Translations under genes and position numbers: made by a program
Assembly (NCBI RefSeq): GCF_008831285.2
Contig: NC_045145.1
Span: 23,186,802 to 23,250,801 of the forward strand
Reading direction: 5' to 3'
Length of the DNA: 64,000 nucleotides
Origin: Nymphaea colorata
Taxonomy: Eukaryota > Streptophyta > Magnoliopsida > Nymphaeales > Nymphaeaceae
Notes under the pieces: model-generated
Database searches by the model: none
Seen by the model: the letters and a program-made list of their open reading frames with translations, nothing else
What the model was told of the DNA's origin: nothing
Shown here: in pieces, positions 50,076-60,873 of the stretch
Position numbering within the stretch: the first letter of the stretch is position 1
Layout of the letters: every line of letters begins with the position of its first letter

Positions 50076-50546
50076 ATGGAGCCCTCCAAACTTTTTGGAA
50101 GGGATGAGGAATCCGGATGGACCAGTATCTTATGTGATTCTTTATACCCAGAAGGTGGTGATGATGGTGTTGGTCATGACGACCATGTCGATGACGATGA
50201 TGAAGATGATGACTCATTGGCCAGTGATGCATCAAGCGGCCGCAGGAACCATGACTGCAGAAACTGGGGGGATGCCCTTGTTGATAAGGCCGCTGACTTT
50301 GGTTACTCAGACCAACATGGAGATTTTGATGACAATGATCATGAAGATGCGGAGAATGCGGATTGCTATGGCGATGGCGGCGATGTTGACGGAGATGGCG
50401 GGAGAAATTATGGTTTGAAAAGGGTTGAGAAAGCTGCTCGCAAGTGGAGGCAAGAGAGTGAGGAGAGGGTTAAAGATGCAGGGAACAGAGCTCGTTTTGC
50501 CTCGAGGAGAATGGACGACTCTCCTTCTCAGTGCAGCAGTACCAAG
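50076..50546 (+). CDS. SOB FIVE-LIKE (SOFL) protein, second copy, main exon
   Basis: A 157-codon exon paralogous to 38997-39473. SOFL-A: DEESGWTSILCDSL (10-23). SOFL-B: DDSLASDASSG (45-55), closer to the family consensus than in the first copy. Both are joined by an Asp-rich segment. GGRNYGLK (108-115) is the third shared motif. The C-terminal part is basic and charged (EKAARKWRQESEERVKDA), possibly helical. It ends at AAG before GTGAGC, the same phase and donor as the first copy. The start is set at MEPSK, where the paralogues align; the frame is open 14 codons upstream. The last exon is unresolved. A possible one is 51316-51390 (acceptor GAAGCAG, beginning VDPSQHVPVF). Family knowledge places SOFLs in cytokinin-related growth control. 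Confidence 0.85.
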
Positions 50547-51390
50547 GTGAGCATCCATTTGAGAAGAGCAGGTTGGCTTTACATTTATGATGATTGGGAT
50601 TGTTGCAGTCACTGTTAGTTCACCGAATTTTTCTTCGGCTCTATTTTATAGAAAACGTTATGAGTTTACATTTGGTCAGTTCCTAAAATTCAAGTATATA
50701 ACTGGATGTAATATTCTTTTTGTTTGGAAAGACTAGAGGTTTCACAACAGTAACCATTCTATCTAGGACACTTGGCCGTTAATCTTTTTCTATTCATATG
50801 GTAAATCTTTGCTTGTTAATTTAAAAAACTGTGGTCCATCAATTTCTTGGCTTCGGTTTAATCCAAATTTGTCTTCCCCTTCTGAACGTAAATGAAAGTT
50901 TTCAAACTGCTATTTTGTTATTTCGTTATAATATTTAGGGCTTTAAACTAATTAAGTTAAGCACATATTTAACATTCAATATATGCTACCATCTCTCAAA
51001 CAAAAGGGACCCTGCAACTTCCAGTTACTTGGCTGTTTTGGCGATCCATCAAGAAAGAATTATATACTTCATGTTAGATAATGTCTCTTTGTTTTTCAGC
51101 AGAAGATAACGGAAAAATGAAAAATATTACATCTTGGGGTTTCTCAGAGCATGATTTGGAATTATTGTTGCAACTTGTATTCAAGTTTTTCCATCTTTCT
51201 GTTGTGGACTTTTAGCACGTTTATCAGTAACAAAGAACTAATCGGTTTGGAAGTGCATATTATAAAGATTTTGCAAATACCTCCATTTTCTCCCTTCCTG
51301 CTGGAGATGAAGCAGGTCGATCCATCCCAACATGTCCCAGTTTTTCTTTTTGGCAACTTTGGTATCCTGTGGCTTGCATTCTGGGCATAA

Positions 51391-51848
51391 ATAGATCTGA
51401 AAAAAAGCAAAAATGTTCTAAACTTTTTGTGAAACATATTCATCTTATATAAACAAATATATAACAGCATTATTTGAACCAATAATTTCATTTGGCCGTT
51501 CTATTTTTGTTTTCTGTACTTTTCCTGTCTGGATCCTGCATTAATAAATTTCAACCAAACTTGGTTTCTAATACTGGAATGAATTAAAAAAAAAGTTGTA
51601 CGTGACAGCAAGCACCAGCAAGTTTGTGTTGGCTATTGTGCCACATGAAATTCAGAGTGACATGACAATACTGTCTTGCTTCACACTCCCAAAAATTCCT
51701 TTTCCTCAAAAATTAAATAAGTTTTTACTTCAATTCTCTCCTTTTAAATGTGTACATCAATCTACAGGCGCTCTAAGTTTCTAGAGCCGACCACAGACCT
51801 ACCAAGCAACCAAGTAGTGGACGACCCTCCACCTAACGGGACAACCCA

Positions 51849-51898
<50 letters not shown>

Positions 51899-54180
51899 AT
51901 GCACACACTATATATATATTGCCAGATAGTATGGTATGACTAAATTTTAAAAAATATTATTAAAAAAAGTGGTTTTAGTAATGATTTATGGTCATTTTAG
52001 CGTTCAACTTTAATTTTTAACACATGACAACATTGATTGTCCAAGTATATACATTTTACACATATATAGCAGACATCCAGGTCATCCGGTATTTTTTTTA
52101 CATGGGATGGCTTATGATGGAGGACCTCTAGCCGGCGAAGGATCCTTCAAAATTCAGCTTGTTTTATACAAATTTTGGAGTTCACCTTGCGTACGATCAT
52201 GCTGCCTGATTCTGGCTATGAAACGTTAAGTTCATGAAAAATATAAACTTTGTTACTCCATCAATTACAGGGCCTGAATAAAAATAATGAAGTAAATTCA
52301 TTTTCACAGTAATCTCAAGCAGAATGTAATCCAAAGGGGGGACCAAGAACTGGCCGATATCATGAAGTGTTCTCTGCTGCTGCTAAAAGGGAAACATCTT
52401 TTAGAAGTATTCTCAAGAATGATTAAGTTAATCTTGTGCATTCTTTAGAAGTATCGATCATGAACAATATCAAGAATGATTGAGTTAATATTCTTGACCA
52501 CTGGCTTGTCACTTGTTCGACACAGGGGCCGACGAAGCAGGGGAATGGAAGAAGCGTCACGACGGCCAGCAGCCAATGTGATTAACTCACCTGCCTCCGA
52601 CGTCGATGGGCATGGCCGTATATGAGGCGAGGCCAAGACGAGCACATGCAGCTCAGAAGAGAAGGCCGTTGACCCACGGCATTCACACGATATTCCTCCA
52701 TTCTTTGGATGACAGAAGCGCCAAATGGACGCGACCAAGGGAGATAGGTGGCCGGGCGGCCAGTGGTAGGAAGAGTTTCTAAATGGTAGCACAGTGATTG
52801 GCTTTCTTAACTGAGAATGGATTTTATTTTCTGTTCTGGTATTAATAGTAATAGACTTTGTACTGGATATCTGAGCGCTTGTTCCTCTGCATGTTTCCCT
52901 ACAATTAAACAGTACTCTGGGAATAAAGACATATCATTCAGGACCACTATTGAAGCACGCCTTGTGCTTCAAATCTTACAGCAGAAAAAGAGAGAGACAG
53001 AGACAGAGATTCTGTCAATCACTATAAAAATGACCAAAATATGTAATGTGATATATTCTTTCGGGAACCATATATTTATGGTGCTTTGATGGGCTTCTAT
53101 TGTTCTTGAGAAAAAGAACATTTATTACCTTGATGACGTTTATTGGTCATATGTGCTTCACAAGAAAACGTTGCGTACTTGCTGCTAAATCACTTCATCG
53201 GAGTTCCAATTATTTGATACTCAGATCAGAATTTTCCGCAATGGGCGAAAGCCTGACGAAGCAAATGCTGCGTAGAGGCAGAAGGCCTACGGTTCGTGAA
53301 CGTTTTTTGTCTGAGAAAGCACGAATTCATGTGAAGTTCCTTCCACCACAACGAAATCGAAGTATACTTTTCAGTGGGCAGCAGGAAGAATCTCTAGCTT
53401 GACAAAGATAGGAGGTCCGGCAAATTTGGACAGGAAGACTTTTCTTGGATTCTTTTTTTATTTGGTAAAAAAAACTGGTTTTTAGAATCATATATGATTA
53501 GTATCTGAACCACCTGTCTTCAAAAAACGTGGTACTCCACCCAATTTTGGTATCTATATTAGTATTGTTAGTTTTATCACCAAAAGAGAGGCATCACAAG
53601 GGAACTGACCTCTTAACTTTTGTGTTGATGGCCGTCTTTTAAGCAGGGCGGATCAAACACTTTCCTTATATTCTTTGGTTATATAGCCAAAGTTGCCGAT
53701 CATGCATGTAGCAAACGGCAAAAATAATTGCGAATTAAAAGAACAAGAAGCAAGATCACGATGGTATATATAACTTGGGTAGTCTGTGGTACTTTGACTA
53801 AGCGCTAACTTGATCATGATCAACATGATGAAATTTCCAATATTAAGTGCAATCGGCCGGAAAGTTAAGCAAGAAATTATAACTGAAATCGAGCTTATAA
53901 ACTTTAGACTGAGTAATATGATGTTGACAAAAAAAAAGGGCTTAGATTTTGGATGTAATGTGAGACAAGTCCTGGGACCAACTTGCTGCTCCCTATTTAA
54001 TTTGTCATTTTCCTCCATCAATTTCTAGCCATGCAAAATTGCAATTGAAAGTCATCTCGTTTTAAAAGGCGCACCTTTTGTTAGGGAAATTTTCATTAGT
54101 GTGCCTGCATTTTGGTTATAATGCCAAATACGGGTCTTACATTTAAGCTTATATTCGTAGCTGAGTTGGTTATGTGGTTA
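51391..54180. other. Intergenic DNA, with a GC-richer island
   Basis: No supported gene. A long (CT)n run lies at 51855-51896. The interval 52500-52760 is clearly GC-richer than its surroundings but no frame matches a known protein. The frame at 53242-53402 (GESLTKQMLRRGRRPTVRE...) is rich in Arg and could be a fragment of an exon, but no partner exon is seen. Confidence 0.45.
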
Positions 54181-54188
54181 TGTCTGAT

Positions 54189-54564
54189 CAGGGCTGCACA
54201 CGAGCAGAGTCGAGCTCGAGCTTGGCCAGCTCAAGCTCGACCTCAAGCTCAGCTCGAACTCGAGTCGAGCTCTTTCTCGAACTCGACTCTACAAAATCGA
54301 GCTCGAACTTGACTCGTTTAACCCATTTAACTCGTTTAGCGTTAACTCGTGTAAGTATTTAACATGTGTAACTTGTGAAACCGATTTTGATAATATTATA
54401 TAAAGTATTGGTTTGTGAGTCGGGTCGAGTATAAATGAGTCGAGTTCCTGAAACTCGAGCTCGACTCGTTTATCGCTTCAAGTATTTTTGTATGCTCGAA
54501 CTCAGCTCGTTTATAAACGAGTCAAGCACGACCAAATTTTTTCGAGTGAGTTCGAGTCGAGCCC
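54189..54564. mobile_element. hAT-like MITE rich in GAGCTCGA motifs
   Basis: 376 bp from CAGGGCTGCACACGAGC to GAGTTCGAGTCGAGCCC. It is flanked by TGTCTGAT (54181-54188) and TCTCTGAT (54565-54572), an 8-bp duplication matching at 7 of 8 positions. Terminal GGGCT/AGCCC and an 8-bp duplication suit hAT. The ends are packed with CTCGAGCTCGA variants and the middle is AT-rich (ACTCGTTTA). No coding capacity. Confidence 0.75.
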
Positions 54565-54638
54565 TCTCTGATGGCATAGCACATAGGGGTGAAATCTGTC
54601 ACTTAATCCCCTAGGCAACATTTGATGCATAGAACGGT

Positions 54639-54698
54639 AAAATTACCATGGAAAAAAGTCGGACCTCTCTAGGTCCGACTTTTTTCCATGGGAATTTT
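54639..54698. repeat. Near-perfect hairpin, 28-bp arms, 4-base loop
   Basis: The left arm 54639-54666 and right arm 54671-54698 pair at 27 of 28 positions around the loop CTCT (arm core GGAAAAAAGTCGGACCT). It may be the core of a foldback MITE, as it lies 74 bp beyond the hAT-like element. Confidence 0.85.
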
Positions 54699-55039
54699 TT
54701 TCAAAATCAATGAAAATCAGAGGGTAAAATTTCTTGTGTTTGATGTTGCGAAGAAAACGGAAAAAATTAGTTGATGCACAGTATTTCTCCTGTCCATCAA
54801 AGAGAGCCCTAAGGTAAATGTTCATAAGGGGTTGGCGAATTCCACCACGCTTTTTGTTATCCCATAACGGGGATCAGTCTCACTTTTGCACCGGCAGAGG
54901 TTAGGTGCTCGTGGGGGACATGTTCTTAAGGCCGATATACGGCTTGATAGATCAGGAGAATACGACTGAACATCAGGTCGAGAAATCATCGACTAGTCAA
55001 GTATTCTCCCTGAAATAGGCTGGCTTCAGTCTGCGGTTT

Positions 55040-55215
55040 TGGCTCTCGGGTAGGCCGGAACAAATTTCGAGCTGACTCGATTCAGCCTGGTGATCTGTAT
55101 ATTATTATTATTTATATATTTTTATTACAATTGGAATATATATATATATATATATATAACAGTGTGAGTCAGTCCTGCTTTATGGTCGGTCGGATGCCCA
55201 GCCGGTAGGGGACAA
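55040..55215. repeat. GC-ended, AT-cored dispersed repeat
   Basis: The ends GGCTCTCGGGTAGGCCGG and GGTCGGTCGGATGCCCAGCC surround (ATT)n and (TA)n runs at about 55098-55158. It resembles the repeat at 2745-3100, which has GTGCCCATCCGATACCCAGCC at one end. Confidence 0.5.
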
Positions 55216-55986
55216 TGCAAAGTCGTCTCACTTTAACTTTCTCTTTTAACTCTATCTAAAACTTCAGCTGATCACGACTTCTTCTCATTTCCAGAATTTA
55301 AAAAGTATACATATATACTTTCAACAGAGGAAATTGTCTAAAATAAAAAGTTTCCAAAGATTTTTAGATGTCATGATGTAAGTTGAGGCCCCTCTTGGGT
55401 AGTTTCTAGTAAAGTGAGGTCTGTATCAGGAACATTCGCATATGAAACTCGTATGTGAAGTTACAAGTAATGTGGGGTTGTAAACAGAAATTCATTTCAA
55501 TTTCACTTTGTAAAATTAGTGAGAGAGAGATACATTTGTTATGGAGAGCATTTTTTTTTTCCTCATCTGCTTTGCTTATATATGAATTTGTTTGGCATGC
55601 AATTTCATTTGATAAATCTTTGTGGTCTAGGTAGTATTATCTTGGCCATATATTTCCTCCAGAGCTTGGTGGCGTTTAGGTTTAAAAGCAATGACAAAGG
55701 GAAGGAATTTGAAATAAGAACTTATATGCGCCTAAAGGGTCCTTCATACAATACCCCCATGTGTATGGCCACTAAACTATTCAATCACATGATTGAATGA
55801 ACAAACAAAACCATGGATGTGGTTTACATAATTCAGCCAACAAATAAATAAAATTTTCAATCTCATTCTCCTTATAAACAAGGAGGAGAATGAAGGCCCA
55901 CAAAAGCCAATGGATCTCAATGCATCCAGCTAATAGTTGAGAAGATTTTCATTCGGAGAATCAATGTTGAACCCAGAAAGGAAAAG

Positions 55987-56590
55987 TTATGTGATATGCC
56001 TCAAGCAATCTAAACGTTCGATTCTTATGAAACGACATACAGTGCCATGGCACCCGAATACCCCACTCGTCTTCATCTTCAAGTTGCATAGATCATGCCC
56101 AATCTGCCGGAAATGCACCCCTTCAATGGCTGCTATATTCGTGATTCTCTCCACAGCCTCCTCCATTGGCTCTATTACCCAAGAGATGTGAAGAGTTTTT
56201 GGGTGATATGCCAAGTGATAGGGCAACTTCATTCTCGAAACCGTATTCCAACACCACCCTCCATAGGTTGTCATTGGTAGCATTGCTTGGTTTACACAAC
56301 TGAAGCTGCCCGAAAATAGAAGGGAGCTCCAAACTGCTTTCGGGTTATACAATTCCATAAATTTGAAAATGACACATTGCCAAATACATGGAGGCCGTAT
56401 TTTCATCTAAATGCAAGGCTCCCAACCAGAGCCCAAAGTTGTTCCAGATGCTAGTCTTCATTACTGAGAGGATGTGCCTGCAGGCACGATGTAGCTTCCA
56501 AATGAGCTGCAATTGCTGTATGCATATATTATAAAATATATGGGTAATGTTTCGCTTGTCCTTTGAACATGTGATCTTCTCTGCATTCAC
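55987..56590 (-). other. Possible degraded coding segment, unrecognised
   Basis: Consecutive - strand frames (56590-56345, 56332-56123, 56406-55987) have protein-like composition, for example IWNNFGLWLGALHLDENTAS in the first. They would need frame changes to join, and I cannot assign a family. It could be an old gene fragment or chance open frames in non-coding DNA. Confidence 0.2.
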
Positions 56591-57483
56591 TGTGTGGTAG
56601 GTGAAGACTGTCTCAAGAAAATCAATCTGAATTCTGAGCTATATGTGGAAGAATGCTTCTGTGTTAATCTGCATGATTAGTCCGCTTTACATCTGTTCTT
56701 TCTCACTTTTCTAGCTGATTCTGGCAGCTCGTAAATATCCTTGTCTCAGGCACATGATATTCAGGGTCAAATGTTGAGGAACACTATCCTTCGCTTATTA
56801 CAGGTATGGAAGATTAACGCACTCTCCTATATGTGGATATCAGCACAACCTCTTTCTGGATTTTGAACTCACCGAGCCACTCTGTTGTTGGCATGAACCT
56901 GAAAAATGTTATGCACAGAAAGCACTTCAGACTCCCTTTTTTTAAAAAATTTCTCTTTTCCATCTTCCGGTGGCATCAACAATATGCACAACTTTTTTAG
57001 CCGGCCATGGTTGTTTTATATTTTCAGGGTGGAACAGGCCCATGGACATTGCAAGGCATGCATTGTGATCCATGTAATGAAGCACATAAAGCAGTACAAT
57101 GCTGTGTCAATCTCAAGTTCCTTCTTTTTTTTTTTGGAGAAGCATGTAGATATGTAATTATCACAACTAACGTTACGTTACTTGGTCTTCTGTTGGAATT
57201 CATTCAAGAGCATTTTTTCATATGTGCTTTCGCTGAAGGAACTGGTGTACAGACTGAGTTAGATATGCGACTCTGAAGGAGCTGGTGTAGCCTCGTCTGT
57301 GTATAAAACTGATGAGATCCTTGAAATGTATTATCTTGTTCCCCGTTTCTGCAGACTTTGTGCGGTTGTATCTGATCCCGTAAAAGTTATTTGCTAATCA
57401 GGAAATAAACTCGCTAATTATCGGTTGTAATCTGAATGAATCTTGCAATAGAAAAATGCATGGCTTTGCTGAGGCTTCAATGA

Positions 57484-57602
57484 CTATAGGGGCAATTTGG
57501 CAATGGGGACAGCAACAAACTGTTCCATGAATCTGCCCTTTGCCCATTGGGGCAGATTCATGGAACAGTTTGTTACTGTCCCAATTGCCAAATGACCCAT
57601 AG
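57484..57602. mobile_element. Foldback element (119 bp, long inverted repeat)
   Basis: Arm 57484-57538 and arm 57549-57602 are reverse complements with only a few differences (shared core ACAAACTGTTCCATGAATCT) around a 10-base spacer. The end sequence CTATAGGGGCAATTTGGCA suggests a small MITE. A clear target duplication was not found. Confidence 0.75.
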
Positions 57603-59108
57603 GGTACTAGAAAAGGCTGGCTTCTTTATACCAGCCCTAAGTGAACAAATTTGAAGAAATACAATGGCAGGTGTAGTATCTGTTGACATTTTCTAACTAT
57701 TTACTATTTGGTTTGAACTACATTGCTGCTGAAATAGATTCGAAAGAGCCTTAAGGTCTATCTTCTCCTGCCAGAACCCTTTAAATGCTGGCAACTAGCT
57801 GAATTCTGCAGGCTGTGTAGACCATGGTTAATAACCTAGAGCAGGCATCCTTGATACAAGGGGGTTGGAGAACTTCAAGGATTTTATCAACCAGGGAAGC
57901 TCGGATGTGGTCAGGAATGGTGTCTTTTCCCTATGTCTTCCAATGAAAAGTATAGTTAAATCTCCATAATGATGTTTGAGGACATTTTCCAGGAGATCTA
58001 AGGGCAAATGGAAAATCAAGTCTTGATAGTTCATGAATCTGGTAGTGCAAACTTTTCCCCTCCTTTTTTCTTTTGGTATTACTGATTTGTTTCTGGAAAC
58101 TTCAAGTTCTCATGTGATTACTAATCATGAAGAACAGAGTTTTATTGTTGGTCTGGTTGTCAGTGTTCTTATAAAATGAAGGTGGGACATCAGGGCTTGA
58201 AAGGTGCAAATTGGTTTTTTGATCTCACGGTCTATGTAACTGTTTATGGTTGTCTGCTAGTGCTAATAGCAAAAGGCCTAGAAGGATCCAATGCAGCAAT
58301 GCAGAGCATTACAAGCTTGCTTTTCATTGTATCCCTGTCGCTGGTGGTGCACAATCGAGTTTCATCTCATTAGTCTACAGATAACTTCTCAAGAGTACTC
58401 CCTGTTCCTTTTACTTTGACAGCTTTAGTTTTCTTAACCACTAAGCTGTATGAATATGATTAAAGTTTCTCAGATTCATGTCTTGTTTACCAATGCTAAT
58501 CAGATGCCTTGAACTAATGACCTTTGTGATGATACTAGGTGCACTTGACGTGTCACGCTTGTTCTTCTTCAAAACAAAATGGTTTGAATCGTGCTTCCTT
58601 TCTGTTTGCAGCTACTATTGCTTGGATGGCCTGATTAGTTTCTTAAACTAGATTTGACATGAAGCGAAACAGTTGAATTTCAAGCTTCTTATGGCAGTTA
58701 CACTTCATTATTGTGTTCATCAAAGAGGAGTTGAACCCAGTAACAGCATTGCTGCTTCAATCTTCCTGCACATGCAGGCTTGCTCATATGTATTGAATAT
58801 TGATATATCTCAGTTATTGAATTTGAAAACTTCGTCCACCATGTCTTCTGTTAATCCTGTTTGAACCATTTCCTGAATTTCAAGCTTGAGGGAGGACCTT
58901 TTAGTGCATAAAGTGAAGTTGGTTTGTCATTTATCGCTAAACTCATCCACTCATGCAAGTATTCCTAGCAAACCAAGCTTGGTTCCCTTCATTAATGCAA
59001 GTGTGGCATACCAGATCTTCTCCAGTAAAACTTAACAGTTAGTTCAGCTCAGCTGTCATAACGATTATTACATCCAGATTTTCTCTTATAAATCTCTCTC
59101 TCTCAGGA

Positions 59109-59146
<38 letters not shown>

Positions 59147-60585
59147 CCCAAAGGAATGGAAGAAACTAACCAACTATTTGGCTTTTTCAATCATTGGCCC
59201 AGTAACTTTTTGTTCATGTGTATTATCAACATTTTAATCATCTGCTTAATCAAGCAGGGTTAGCAGATAATGGTAATTGAGCACAGAAGCTCATTGATGC
59301 AATAGCTGCAGAAATAAAAGAAGACTTGCTTTTTAAATGAATACTTAGTCCTGATCCTTCGTTTTTCTCATTTGATGTGATTTCAACCAAGCAAAAATCA
59401 GGGATAACCCCAATTTTTCATTTTTCTTCTTTCGTATTTTTAGATTCCTTCAGCTACCTTACTTCACTTTTTTCCTCATTTGGTAAGCATGCCTCTTCCT
59501 TGGGTATTTACATGGTCAACTTAGAGACATGCAAAAAGATCTGCAATTGACAGTAGAAAAACAACTCAGCTCTTGGTGGGAGGAAACCCTTTTTAGCGGA
59601 ATATTTTTTTCGTTCCTATGTTGTTGGATAATCAAACTGTGTCAGATAGATCATGCTAGTACAAGAAAGCATGTTATTCTAATGATATGTCACTTTGTCC
59701 TTGCGGTTTATATTTTACATCAGCATTCCCATGTCTGACTTTCTTTTGTCAGCAGAAATATTTTTGATATATAAATTTCATCTACATTTCCACTTGTTGT
59801 TGGGAGATAGAACATCATGAACAGGGGATGCCTTAAAGTTCTGCAGCTTTATCACTAACAGAATGGGAGTTCAAGGAAGTTTCTTTCAGGAGTACTGAAC
59901 CAAAATTCTCTAGCCAATGTCGTATAAATACACCATTTACTTGCTCCATTTTACTTGCACAATTGTTTGTTTACCAATTTTTGAAAACTTTAAGGCTTCG
60001 AGCACTTTAGATTTATGCTTGACAAATATCCATATAAATCTAAATTACCCATAAACACGGTTCACATAATGAATGATAACCTTGAAAAGCTTGGACTAGA
60101 GTGGATCCTCATACATTAGAAGAAATTAAATCTAAGTGCTCATGAAGTTGTGGGATGATAGATGTAAGAGCGTGTGACTATTTCCCATCTGATAGGACTC
60201 AAGAAACATTATTTGAGTGCTAAACATAAATTGGTAAGCTAAAGGCATCGAAGTTTTCGATTGTTTGATTGTTTATATATACAGGTGACCTAAAGGCATT
60301 GAAGTTTTTGAATTACTGTACTTACAACCAAAATTTCTGGCTCTGCCAGTGGTGTCATGCTTGTGAAATCTGTATCTTGTGCACTTTAACACTCCGAAAC
60401 CGGGTTGTCAAACACGCCTGATGTGTGTTCTGCTACATGCCCTTGATTACCACAAGCTACTAGATCATGTTTCTGGCTTATGATATCAAAAGTTGGCAAT
60501 TTTTTCCCAGGGACTTGCATGTGTATCGTCCTTTGTTAGGCTTGTGTTTATAACCTTGATTTTTAAGTTTTTTTTTTAGTTGAAT
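57603..60585. other. Intergenic DNA
   Basis: No supported gene. A (TA)n run lies at about 59107-59142. Frames at 58176-58373 and 59529-59738 contain hydrophobic stretches but no known motif. The right half of the GGCAGAGCCA-type repeat lies at 60270-60345. Confidence 0.45.
60270..60345. repeat. GGCAGAGCCA-type repeat, copy 2 (right half)
   Basis: It matches 43258-43340 in order: TATATATA, GGTGACCTAAAGGCATTGAAG, ACCAAAATTTCTGGCTCTGCC. Only the right half is preserved. Confidence 0.55.
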
Positions 60586-60873
60586 TCACCATAGGATTAT
60601 AAATCCATGCATTTTCTGATTATTGGAGACACTGAATCCAAAACGAGTATTAATCGTATGTCTAAATACTCCATGGTCATGAGTAGGTAATCTAGACAGG
60701 ATATAGGTAACTAAGTTGCCATCATCATCGATTAGACACGAAAGCACAAGAAGCATACCGAGAAATTGGTCAAAGATATCCAATCCAAAATTAGTATCAG
60801 TAGTTCTAAATTCTCCATACTCAAGAGCAGGTAATCTGTATAGGTTATAGGTAATTTGTTCATCGTCAATCAT
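60586..60873 (-). other. Open segment with an in-frame 49-codon tandem repeat, unrecognised
   Basis: A 95-codon frame. The DNA repeats with period 147 (ATCCAAAA at 60636 and at 60783), exactly 49 codons, so both repeats are read in the same frame. At protein level each has a TYxLxRLP block, then GxFRxT and TxFG: ITYNLYRLPALEYGEFRTTD versus VTYILSRLPTHDHGVFRHTI. Divergence at DNA level with preserved protein pattern suggests past coding function. A stop lies two codons before the first ATG. I do not recognise the family, and no neighbouring exon could be joined. Confidence 0.35.

Noticed and set aside
57484-57602. A known conserved plant microRNA precursor
   Set aside because: The arms match none of the common plant miRNA sequences I know (for example miR156, miR166, miR171, miR172, miR396); kept only as a foldback.
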